In this document: piece after piece, positions 23,608 to 30,312 of the stretch
How the letters are laid out: every line of letters begins with the position of its first letter
How positions within the stretch are numbered: the stretch's first letter is position 1
Source: DASUPK01 sp963744105
GTDB taxonomy: Bacteria > Actinomycetota > Thermoleophilia > Solirubrobacterales > 70-9
Direction: 5' to 3'
Assembly (NCBI GenBank): GCA_963744105.1
Contig: CAVUSJ010000004.1
Location: 1-64,000 of the forward strand
Length of the DNA: 64,000 nt
The notes under the pieces: model-generated
Seen by the model: only the letters and a program-made list of their open reading frames with translations
Databases searched by the model: none
What the model was told of the DNA's origin: nothing
Position numbers and translations under genes: made by a program

Positions 23608-23901
23608 TCAGACGGGCAGCAGCTGCGCCTTCTTCCGGCACTTCTTCTTCGCCTTCTGCGAGCGCCTTTTCTTGCACTTCTTCAGCGCCGCGGCGCGCTC
23701 ACCGGTCGCGGAGGTGCCGCCACCGGAACCGCCGCCAGTTCCCGGGGGCGGAGGTGGGGGCGGCGGACGAAGCGCTGCCTCCGTCACGTAGGGGCCACAG
23801 TCCAGAGCTACCGCAATAGGCCGAAGAATGGGGTCGCCCCTTCGAGTGCACCAGCGGGAACTGTCAGCGGGGGTCAGATCGAGTACGCGCGATGGCCCAC
23901 G
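23608..23901 (-). pseudogene. 3' remnant of a secreted protein with a Lys/Arg-rich tail
   Basis: The minus frame is open from an in-frame stop at 23902-23904 to a TGA at 23608-23610 but has no usable start until very late. It reads as genuine protein: WCTRRGDPILRPIAVALDCG, a run of eight prolines, a Gly/Ser linker (GTGGGSGGGTS), and a tail ALKKCKKRRSQKAKKKCRKK. The Pro/Gly linker and two-Cys basic tail look like the C-terminus of a secreted protein. The upstream part appears lost or frameshifted. Original function unknown. Confidence 0.45.
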
Positions 23902-24068
23902 TCAGGGCTGCGTGCGAACCGCGGCCCGAATGTCGCCTGGGAGGCGCGGCGCTCAAGTTCATGGAGGGACACGGGGCGGACGAAGCTGGATGAGGCGGCG
24001 AAGTGGCGCGGACAGCGAGGACTCGCAGCCCGCCAAGATGCAGCGAGCGGAGCGCGCGGAAGAAAGGC

Positions 24069-24083
24069 GCTTTCGTCCAAAGC
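24069..24083. repeat. Hairpin repeat, CGTCC loop type
   Basis: GCTTT-CGTCC-AAAGC, the family core with one base missing from the loop. It lies in the non-coding stretch 23902-24275, where I see no gene. Confidence 0.6.
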
Positions 24084-24113
24084 AGTCGCCGCGTTCGAGT
24101 CGGTGGCGTGGGA

Positions 24114-24131
24114 TGCTTTCCATGCAAAGCA
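24114..24131. repeat. Hairpin repeat, CCATGC loop type
   Basis: TGCTTT-CCATGC-AAAGCA, perfect 6-bp stem, 30 bp after a CGTCC-type copy. Confidence 0.65.
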
Positions 24132-24233
24132 GCACTGTTGGCGGCAGCCGACCGCGGTATCGCGTTCGCGTGAGAGGCGGAGCGCCGCTCCCTAGTTGGG
24201 GTGCCGACTGGTCTCGCGAATACGGGTGCGGTG

Positions 24234-24254
24234 TAGCGAGAAACGAATCAGGCC
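24234..24254 (+). repeat. Direct repeat, left copy, flanking the glyoxalase gene
   Basis: TAGCGAGAAACGAATC followed by AGGCC. A second copy with one mismatch is at 24768-24788, 534 bp away in the same orientation. Confidence 0.6.
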
Positions 24255-24275
24255 CCCGCTAATACAGTTCGCGCC

Positions 24276-24653
24276 GTGCGGCTGATCCACACCTGCTACC
24301 GAATCACCGATCCCCATCGATCGGTCGCCTTCTACGAGGCCCTGGGGCTCGAGAAACGCCGCGAGATGCCGATCCGCGAGGAGGCAATCAACATCTTCAT
24401 GGGCGTGCCGGGTGAGGAGCTGCCCGAGCTCGAGCTGACCCATAACTACGGGGTCGAAAGCTACGAGCTGGGCACCGCCTACGGTCACGTGGCACTCACG
24501 GTCGACGACCTGGACGTCACCCTCGAGCATCTCAAGGAGATGGGGATCGAGCCGGAGAAGCCCCCTTATCGAATCCACGAGGGCGGCTCGCGCCTCTGCT
24601 TCGTCAGGGACCCCGACGGCTACAGGATCGAGCTGCTCGAGCTGGCGGGCTGA
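24276..24653 (+). CDS. Glyoxalase I-like VOC protein (lactoylglutathione lyase type)
   Basis: 125 aa, GTG start with a TAATAC hexamer 10 bp upstream. MRLIHTCYRITDPHRSVAFYEALGL, ELELTHNYG, YGHVALTVDDL and FVRDPDGYRIELLEL contain the metal ligands His, Glu, His and Glu expected for GloA-type enzymes. It converts the methylglyoxal hemithioacetal of a thiol cofactor to a lactoyl thioester (family knowledge; the thiol in this organism is unknown). It stands between direct repeats within the hairpin-rich region. Confidence 0.88.
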   Translation: MRLIHTCYRITDPHRSVAFYEALGLEKRREMPIREEAINIFMGVPGEELPELELTHNYGVESYELGTAYGHVALTVDDLDVTLEHLKEMGIEPEKPPYRIHEGGSRLCFVRDPDGYRIELLELAG

Positions 24654-24767
24654 GGGCGCACCCCTTCGACGGTCCCCGGATCTAGTCGATGCTGCTCCCT
24701 GTCGCGTGAACGCGGACGCGGCGTTCAGGCTGGGTGACGCCTGATCTCGCGCATCCTGGGAGGGCCA

Positions 24768-24788
24768 TAGCGAGAAACGAATCGGGCC
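24768..24788 (+). repeat. Direct repeat, right copy, flanking the glyoxalase gene
   Basis: TAGCGAGAAACGAATC followed by GGGCC. It pairs with the copy at 24234-24254. The 265-bp gap 24654-24918 also holds one hairpin repeat and no gene that I can see. Confidence 0.6.
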
Positions 24789-24826
24789 GCCTATTCGATC
24801 TTGCGGTGGAGCACGCGTCCGGACTA

Positions 24827-24846
24827 CCGCTTTTCGTCCAAAGCGG
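24827..24846. repeat. Hairpin repeat, TCGTCC loop type (best copy)
   Basis: CCGCTTTTCGTCCAAAGCGG: a perfect 7-bp stem around the loop TCGTCC. Confidence 0.7.
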
Positions 24847-24918
24847 CCACTTGCGCCGAGGCCCAGAACTCCCGCTCTGTGACGCGAGTTCCGGTGTTAG
24901 AGCTAACGAAGGAACCGA

Positions 24919-26532
24919 ATGAGACGCCTGAAGAAGCTTTCGAAGAGGCCCGGGACCAGCGGACTGCTGGCGGGCTGCCTGGCCGCGGTCGCACTGCTGG
25001 CGACGGCCTCCGCCGCCTCTGCAGTCACCTACCGCCCGACCCGCACCGATGACCCCGCTCCCAACGGCTGCAAGAAGAAGAACTGCTCCCTGCGCGAGGC
25101 GGTGATCGCCGCCAATGCGACCCCGCAGCAGGATTCGACGATCGTCCTTCGCCCCGGCAAGCGCTACGTGCTTACCCGCCGGGGCGCCGGCGAGGACGCC
25201 GCCCTGACCGGGGACCTCGACGTGCACGCATTCATCGAGGTCAGGACCAAGGAACAGCGCGGTGATCCGGCCACGATCGACGCCAACGGCATCGACCGAA
25301 TCTTCCAGGGCTCGCCGCTTCTGGATCGAGTCACGTTGAGAGATGGGCACGCGCGGGTGCTTCCAGGCGACAACGGCAATGGCGGAGCGATTCTCGGCCA
25401 CCCGAGCGTCACCGACAGTCGCTTCATCAAGAACACCGCCGACGGTCGCGGCGGCGCCATCTTCTTCAGCAGCGGTCCGAGCGCGATCAGCAGGACCACG
25501 CTCAAGGGCAACAAGGCCGTTGGCGACGGAGGGGCCGTGTACTTCCTCCAGGCGTGCAACGGCCCCGAGAACCACTTCGAATTCACGAAAAGCCGGGCCA
25601 TGAACAACAGCGCCGGCGGGGACGGCGGCGCGATCTTCAGCTACTGCGACGTGCGGCTCAGACGCTCGTATATCGGCGACAACTCCGCCAAGGGCGCGGG
25701 GGGAGGGATCTTCAGCCCGGGATCGACCATCCCACCGGAGGCGACCACGCCCGATCCGAGCGAGTGGGGGTCGGCGGTGTTCATGTATGAGTCGACGCTC
25801 GCCGGCAACCGAGCCCGGGATTTTGGCGGCGGACTGGCCCTCAACGCTGGCTCCACCGCGGACGTCTTCCTCTCGACCGTCTCAGGCAACTCCACCACCG
25901 CAAGCGGAGGTGGAATCGGCATCAATGCACCGAGTGCCGGGCCAACGGTGTCCCTTCAGGCCGAGATCTCCACGCTCGCCAACAACAAGGCCGGCCGGGA
26001 CGCCGGCGGAATCGGCACCGCCGATGCCGCAGTGGGCTTCGGCAGCCACGCGACCGTCTCGCTGAACCACGTCACGATCGCTCGCAACCAAGCCAACACC
26101 GCGCTCGAGTCAGGGGCTCAGCGCGCCGGACTGGGCGGTGGGATCTACGAGGAGGACAAGGACAACTTCACCGTGCGCAACACGATCGTGGCGCTCAACA
26201 CCGTCGCGACGTTCCACAAGCCCCAGGCGTCCGATTGCGCGGTCGGATTCGGAAATCCCTTCCAATCCCTGGGACACAACCTGATCGGCAACCGGACAGG
26301 CTGCGACGGCTTCGGAGCGGTCGGCGACCTCTTCGGCGGGAAGCTCAGGCTGGGCAAGCTGACGAACAACGGCGGGCCCACCAAGACGATCGCCCTCCAG
26401 AAGGGCTCCCGGGCGATCGGTCACGCAGACAAGACGATCTCGGGGACTTTGGGTGGGGTCGACCAGCGCGGCATCAAGCAAAAGAAGAAGCCCGACATTG
26501 GCGCCTTCGAGCGGCGAGGCAAGAAGAAGTAG
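24919..26532 (+). CDS. Secreted right-handed beta-helix protein (CSLREA-domain)
   Basis: 537 aa. AAGGA lies 6 bp before the ATG. A signal peptide (KRPGTSGLLAGCLAAVALLATASAASA) is followed by the CSLREA motif (CKKKNCSLREAVIAANATP) that begins many secreted adhesin-like beta-helix proteins. The body has repeated G-G-x-I/x-N/S turns (GNGGAILGHPSV, GRGGAIFFSS, GGDGGAIFSY, SGGGIGINAPSAGP). It ends ALQKGSRAIGHADK, GVDQRGIKQKKKPDIGAFE and RRGKKK, a choice-of-anchor-like C-terminus with a basic end. It is an extracellular surface or polysaccharide-interacting protein. No catalytic motif is assigned. Confidence 0.82.
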   Translation: MRRLKKLSKRPGTSGLLAGCLAAVALLATASAASAVTYRPTRTDDPAPNGCKKKNCSLREAVIAANATPQQDSTIVLRPGKRYVLTRRGAGEDAALTGDLDVHAFIEVRTKEQRGDPATIDANGIDRIFQGSPLLDRVTLRDGHARVLPGDNGNGGAILGHPSVTDSRFIKNTADGRGGAIFFSSGPSAISRTTLKGNKAVGDGGAVYFLQACNGPENHFEFTKSRAMNNSAGGDGGAIFSYCDVRLRRSYIGDNSAKGAGGGIFSPGSTIPPEATTPDPSEWGSAVFMYESTLAGNRARDFGGGLALNAGSTADVFLSTVSGNSTTASGGGIGINAPSAGPTVSLQAEISTLANNKAGRDAGGIGTADAAVGFGSHATVSLNHVTIARNQANTALESGAQRAGLGGGIYEEDKDNFTVRNTIVALNTVATFHKPQASDCAVGFGNPFQSLGHNLIGNRTGCDGFGAVGDLFGGKLRLGKLTNNGGPTKTIALQKGSRAIGHADKTISGTLGGVDQRGIKQKKKPDIGAFERRGKKK

Positions 26533-26540
26533 GCAAGCGC

Positions 26541-26559
26541 CGCTTTCCACCCCGAAGCG
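26541..26559. repeat. Hairpin repeat, degenerate
   Basis: CGCTTTCCACCCCGAAGCG, a variant of the CCATGC-loop type nine bases after the beta-helix stop. A further degenerate copy (CGCTCTCGTCCAACG) begins at 26561. Confidence 0.45.
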
Positions 26560-26593
26560 CCGCTCTCGTCCAACGTGACATCAGCGGGACTGT

Positions 26594-26611
26594 CGCTTTC
26601 CATGCAAAGCG
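26594..26611. repeat. Hairpin repeat, CCATGC loop type
   Basis: CGCTTT-CCATGC-AAAGCG, perfect 6-bp stem. Confidence 0.7.
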
Positions 26612-26619
26612 GCGGTGCT

Positions 26620-26635
26620 GCTTTTCGTCCAAAGC
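26620..26635. repeat. Hairpin repeat, TCGTCC loop type
   Basis: GCTTT-TCGTCC-AAAGC, eight bases after the CCATGC-type copy. Its right flank CGGCTACT mirrors the left flank of the copy at 24827. Confidence 0.7.
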
Positions 26636-26725
26636 GGCTACTCCGACAGCCTGGCGGCTTCGAGGGCCTCCGCATGAGTCAGAACTCACGAAAGCGAACC
26701 ATAAGTCGATCCAGATCAAAGACCT

Positions 26726-27949
26726 TCAAGGTCTGAGACAAGGCGAGGATGGGCTTCCACATGGGATGCCTCGCCCAAGCAGAGGGCCCGTCGCCTTCGG
26801 CCTTCTACTCCTTACCCCCGGTCCGAGGTCGTAGACGAACCAACCGCTCCCCTGGTGCAACTCTTGCCTCCCACCCCAATCATCTACCTCCTCGGGATCG
26901 CCCCCCGGTGGGAGCGATTGGACGAACCTCACCTGCTCTCCGTTCGAGAACTCCGCCAGCGCCACGGTGCCCTCTGTTTGGTTCTCGTCGTAGTTGATGA
27001 TCGCGACGCTCTTAACCGTGGCGCCCGCAAAAGACTTCTGGAACTGAGAGGGGCGGCGAGCACTGATGTTTCGATAGAACCTCACGCACAACGGTCCCGG
27101 TGGCTCCCCCGTCGGCGTCCACATCAGGTCACAGGCAGCGAGGGCGTCCTTCGCGAACAGTGGCGCCCACTCGTTCCCCGCCTTCGTGACGTCCTGCTTC
27201 ATGTCGGCCTCAGATCGGGCGGTGCCATCGTTTGCACTGACCAGTACCAGTACGACGTATGCCAGCAGCCCGAGTGCCACCACCCCGACTCCCAGCAGTG
27301 CAGGGGTCTTCAGTGTCCGTCCCTTTTCGTCCCCTGAGTGGAAAGCCACCAGGCGAGCCGCGAGCTTCGATCGCCGCCTCAAGCGCACCGCCAAGTACGT
27401 GATTGCGCCGAGCCCTACGAAGACCATCAATGTCCAGCCAAGGTCGAACAAGGTCTCCGCGGTACTGATGTCTCCCGGGGAGCCGAGCACCCAGGAGAGA
27501 TAGAGCCACGGGCCTGGAGCGAGGCCCACAGTCGCCAGGGTGCCGATGAGCTTCTCTTTGCGGCTCCAAACCGGCGAACCCCAGAGCAGGAAGGCTCCGA
27601 CGATCCACCCGACCAAGGGCAGGAAGATCCCGCCCGCGCCGAGAAGGACCAGCGTCCACACCTCTCGCGAGCCCGGTGTAGCTGGATGGAGGTCCAGCCG
27701 GGCCGCCCGTGCCTCGGCGACGATCTCGTCGGGGTCTCCGATTCGGTCGAGCAGAGTGAGTACCTCCGCCTCGCTTTCGACACCGCCGGAGGCGCGGGCC
27801 TCGGCGATGTGCGCGGAGACCTCCTCCACGATCTCGCGTCGGCGGGCGCGGGGTAGATCATCGCCGGGTAGATCCGAGAGCTCGCCCTCGAGCCTCTTCA
27901 AGTAGTCCGTTACGAGCTCGTCTGCTGAGGTCACGTCTGCTGAGGTCAT
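26726..27949 (-). CDS. HAAS/DUF1700-like membrane protein, PadR partner
   Basis: 407 aa from ATG 27949, which overlaps the PadR stop (ATGA). Residues 1-75 form the cytoplasmic HAAS-type domain (VTDYLKRLEGELSDLPGDDLPRARRREIVEEVSAHIAEA, LLDRIGDPDEIVAEARA). Four or so membrane helices follow (LVLLGAGGIFLPLVGWIVGA, LIGTLATVGLAPGPWLYLSW, TLMVFVGLGAITYLAV, LLGVGVVALGLLAYVVLVLV), then an extracytoplasmic domain of ~140 aa. HAAS domains commonly pair with PadR regulators and act in signalling. The last ~25 residues are low in secondary structure and may be an extended read-through. Confidence 0.75.
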   Translation of the reverse strand: MTSADVTSADELVTDYLKRLEGELSDLPGDDLPRARRREIVEEVSAHIAEARASGGVESEAEVLTLLDRIGDPDEIVAEARAARLDLHPATPGSREVWTLVLLGAGGIFLPLVGWIVGAFLLWGSPVWSRKEKLIGTLATVGLAPGPWLYLSWVLGSPGDISTAETLFDLGWTLMVFVGLGAITYLAVRLRRRSKLAARLVAFHSGDEKGRTLKTPALLGVGVVALGLLAYVVLVLVSANDGTARSEADMKQDVTKAGNEWAPLFAKDALAACDLMWTPTGEPPGPLCVRFYRNISARRPSQFQKSFAGATVKSVAIINYDENQTEGTVALAEFSNGEQVRFVQSLPPGGDPEEVDDWGGRQELHQGSGWFVYDLGPGVRSRRPKATGPLLGRGIPCGSPSSPCLRP

Positions 27950-28260
27950 GAAGGTTCCTTTCCACTTATGAAGTGGTCGACGGCATCGCGAAACCGGGTC
28001 CACTCTGGGCCGAATGAATCGAGCGCGGCTTGCCCGGATTTGGTCAGTCGGTAGTAGCGCCTGGGTGGACCGGACGGTGATTCACGCCAAGTCGGCTCCA
28101 CCAGCCCGTCTCGGCGTAGGCGGCTGAGCAGCGGATAGATCGTTCCTTCGCTGGTAACCATGCCGTCGACCTCGGCCAGCTCTCGGACGAGGTCGAAGCC
28201 GTAGCGCTCGCCCTCTGCGAGCAGCGCGAGGACGCAGTACTGGAGCGTTCCACGCCGCAT
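27946..28260 (-). CDS. PadR-family transcriptional regulator
   Basis: 104 aa from ATG 28260 (MRRGTLQYCVLALLAEGERYGFDLVRELAEVDG), the usual PadR start. A TTG at 28272 is also possible. The winged helix continues with SEGTIYPLLSRLRRDGLVEPTWRESPSGPPRRYYRLTKSGQAALD. It likely represses its own operon with the HAAS membrane protein. The 285-bp gap upstream (28261-28545) contains one hairpin repeat and no gene that I can support. Confidence 0.9.
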   Translation of the reverse strand: MRRGTLQYCVLALLAEGERYGFDLVRELAEVDGMVTSEGTIYPLLSRLRRDGLVEPTWRESPSGPPRRYYRLTKSGQAALDSFGPEWTRFRDAVDHFISGKEPS

Positions 28261-28403
28261 CTGCGCGAGCAACGGGTCTTGGTTCGGAGCTACTATGCGC
28301 TACAAGGTACTGGGTCCCGCCGAATAATGCAGCCTGAACTCGCTCGGGCGGCTCTGACCAACGGATAGCTGGGATAGGACGATTCGACCGCCAACTTGAA
28401 AGC

Positions 28404-28425
28404 GCTGCTTGCCATGCAAAGCAGC
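28404..28425. repeat. Hairpin repeat, CCATGC loop type
   Basis: GCTGCTT and AAGCAGC form a perfect 7-bp stem around GCCATGCA. This is the last copy seen going rightwards. Confidence 0.65.
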
Positions 28426-28545
28426 GGTTCCGTGGGTCCCGAAAGTAACGTGACCCACTCCAGGCCCGCGGCCTCGGTGGCGGGGACCAGGACGTGGCTC
28501 CTCAGCCGGCGAGCTGCCGCTGGGTGAGCCCTCGCCATCGGTCCA

Positions 28546-30195
28546 TCATTGCGGCAGGCTCACCGGGCAGACCGCCGTCGGCCCGTTCGAGCGCAGAGCC
28601 AGCTCCCAGGGCTCCGTGGCGCGGTCGGGCGGAATCCGCAGAGCGCGGGCCTGGCCGGGCGCCAGCGGCGGCAGGATCACCGGGAAGGAACCCGTGGCGA
28701 AGCGGCGCAGGCTGAGTTGCGCACCCGCAAGGCGTGAGGAACGGATCCCGAGCCCGCCCGGCGGCAGGCGCAGGATCTCACCGGGCGCGGGGACCCTCCG
28801 GCAGTTGCGCAAGGGGACAGGTGGAGGGGTCAGGCCGATGAAGAGCGCCCGTCCAAGCACCTTGTCGGCAGCCACGCGGGCGGGCTCGGGCGCGGCGGCG
28901 ATCTGCGCCGGATCGTCCGCGGGCGAGCCGAAGCGGTCGGCGGCCGGAAGAAAGGCTGAGGAGGTGACGCCCACGTAGGCGGTGTCGGCGATGTTCTCGT
29001 CGAGCCGGACGGGGAAGACGATCCTGTCGCGAGCGATCTCGAGGGAGCCGAGGTCGGCCTTGATCAGGTCGCTCGTGTTCCGGTAGGCCAGGTAGGCGTC
29101 GTGGAGCACCGAGAGGTTGGACGCCACCACGGCGACGCCGGCGACGTACGCGATAACGACCCCGACGCGGGGGACGCGCACGCCGCGGAGCAGCTCCCCC
29201 GCGATCATCAGCACGAAGACCGCCCCCGGCAACAGGTAGCGGCTCTCGGTCGGGCCTCGGCCCGGCTTGACGTTGAAGCCGGCGAGGATCCAGAACGTGG
29301 CGGCCAGGGCCAGCGCGATCCAGAGATCCCGCGGCACCCGCCCGATCCGGTGGAGCCGCCAGGCGCCGATTCCCACGGCCGCCACCAGCAGGGGCTTGCC
29401 CCAATCGAACTGCGCGGCGGCGACCCCCGCAGAGGTCTGGACCAGTCCGAAGAGGGAGGCGAAGACGCCCGCGGCCGCGTCGAATATGAACTCGGGAGTC
29501 GTGGCGACGTTGTGTAGAGAGAAGGCGGTGTCGGCGGTGTGCCCCCAGCCGGCCCACCAGACGGCGTAAAGGAACGCCGGCAACGCGACCACGTAGAGCC
29601 GCCGCAGGCGGTCACCCCGGAGGGCGACGTCGACCGCGGCCGCGACGATGAACGGCAGCCCGAGGCTCGAGAAGGTCACCCCGATGGTCAGGAGTCCGCA
29701 GGCGAGCGCGTCGCCACGCCCATCCCCTCGTTCGAGCATCAGGATCGCGCCCAGGCCGCATGCGAGCGACCCGGTGAAACCCATCTGGAAATCCCAGAGC
29801 AGGTCGTCGTAGGCGGGCCCAAGGGTCAGGATGACTGCCGCGGCCAGCAGCGCGAGCCACGGGTCCACGCGGCGCCGCAGGTAGACGAAGAGCAGGAAGG
29901 CGGCCGCGACAACGAGCGCCACGTCGACCGCGAGGTAGGGCAGGGAGGAGTCCATCCCCACGGTCGCCAGGAGCGCCTTGTAGATCAGGATCGGCGCGAT
30001 CGAGATGTGCTCCCCGTGCGGATCGAGGATCGAGTGGGCCGTGAACCCCGGGCGGTAGAGCAGGAACTCCCAGTCGTCGAGAAGGAAGGTGAGCTTCGAG
30101 CCCAGCGCGAGGAGCACTGCAGCGGACGCGGCGGCGCCGGCCCCGAGCAGAAGAACGACCGGGTCCAGGGCGCGTCTGCCGAGCCGCACGGGCAT
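28546..30195 (-). CDS. Polytopic membrane protein, GT-C glycosyltransferase-like
   Basis: 549 aa with about ten hydrophobic segments in residues 10-360 and a ~170-residue extracytoplasmic C-terminal domain. The first loop has LDDWEFLLYRPGF and GEHISIAPIL, resembling the acidic first loop of GT-C enzymes that use polyprenyl-phosphate sugars, and PTESRYLLPGAVF is typical of such membrane proteins. Named function is not possible. A role in cell-envelope glycan transfer is an inference. Confidence 0.65.
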   Translation of the reverse strand: MPVRLGRRALDPVVLLLGAGAAASAAVLLALGSKLTFLLDDWEFLLYRPGFTAHSILDPHGEHISIAPILIYKALLATVGMDSSLPYLAVDVALVVAAAFLLFVYLRRRVDPWLALLAAAVILTLGPAYDDLLWDFQMGFTGSLACGLGAILMLERGDGRGDALACGLLTIGVTFSSLGLPFIVAAAVDVALRGDRLRRLYVVALPAFLYAVWWAGWGHTADTAFSLHNVATTPEFIFDAAAGVFASLFGLVQTSAGVAAAQFDWGKPLLVAAVGIGAWRLHRIGRVPRDLWIALALAATFWILAGFNVKPGRGPTESRYLLPGAVFVLMIAGELLRGVRVPRVGVVIAYVAGVAVVASNLSVLHDAYLAYRNTSDLIKADLGSLEIARDRIVFPVRLDENIADTAYVGVTSSAFLPAADRFGSPADDPAQIAAAPEPARVAADKVLGRALFIGLTPPPVPLRNCRRVPAPGEILRLPPGGLGIRSSRLAGAQLSLRRFATGSFPVILPPLAPGQARALRIPPDRATEPWELALRSNGPTAVCPVSLPQ

Positions 30196-30275
30196 CGGGT
30201 AAATCTATTTGCGGAAGCTCAGCCGGCGATTGCCCGGGCCAGCGCTTCTTTAGGCCAGTTCGTTAGTGTCCCGGT

Positions 30276-30295
30276 CGCGCTCAGGGATGAGCGCG
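30276..30295 (+). promoter_or_regulatory. Hairpin in the leader of the acylase gene
   Basis: CGCGCTC-AGGGAT-GAGCGCG, a perfect 7-bp stem just before the purine-rich ribosome site (GAGAGAGGAGAGAGGA). It could stabilise the mRNA or tune translation. Confidence 0.3.
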
Positions 30296-30312
30296 AGAGA
30301 GAGGAGAGAGGA

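Noticed and set aside
23902..24275. Plus-strand gene reading through the hairpin repeats
   Set aside because: A frame is open for ~100 codons, but its composition is Arg/Ser-rich and it is built from repeat sequence. There is no ribosome site and no recognisable domain.
26721..26733. Terminator after the HAAS-type gene (GACCTTCAAGGTC)
   Set aside because: The stem is only 5-6 bp and overlaps the stop codon, with a weak T-run. Not strong enough to call.
29539..30312. Long N-terminal extension of the acylase at 30313
   Set aside because: The extension overlaps the opposite-strand membrane protein gene and has no protein-like pattern. A strong ribosome site and signal peptide mark the start at 30313.
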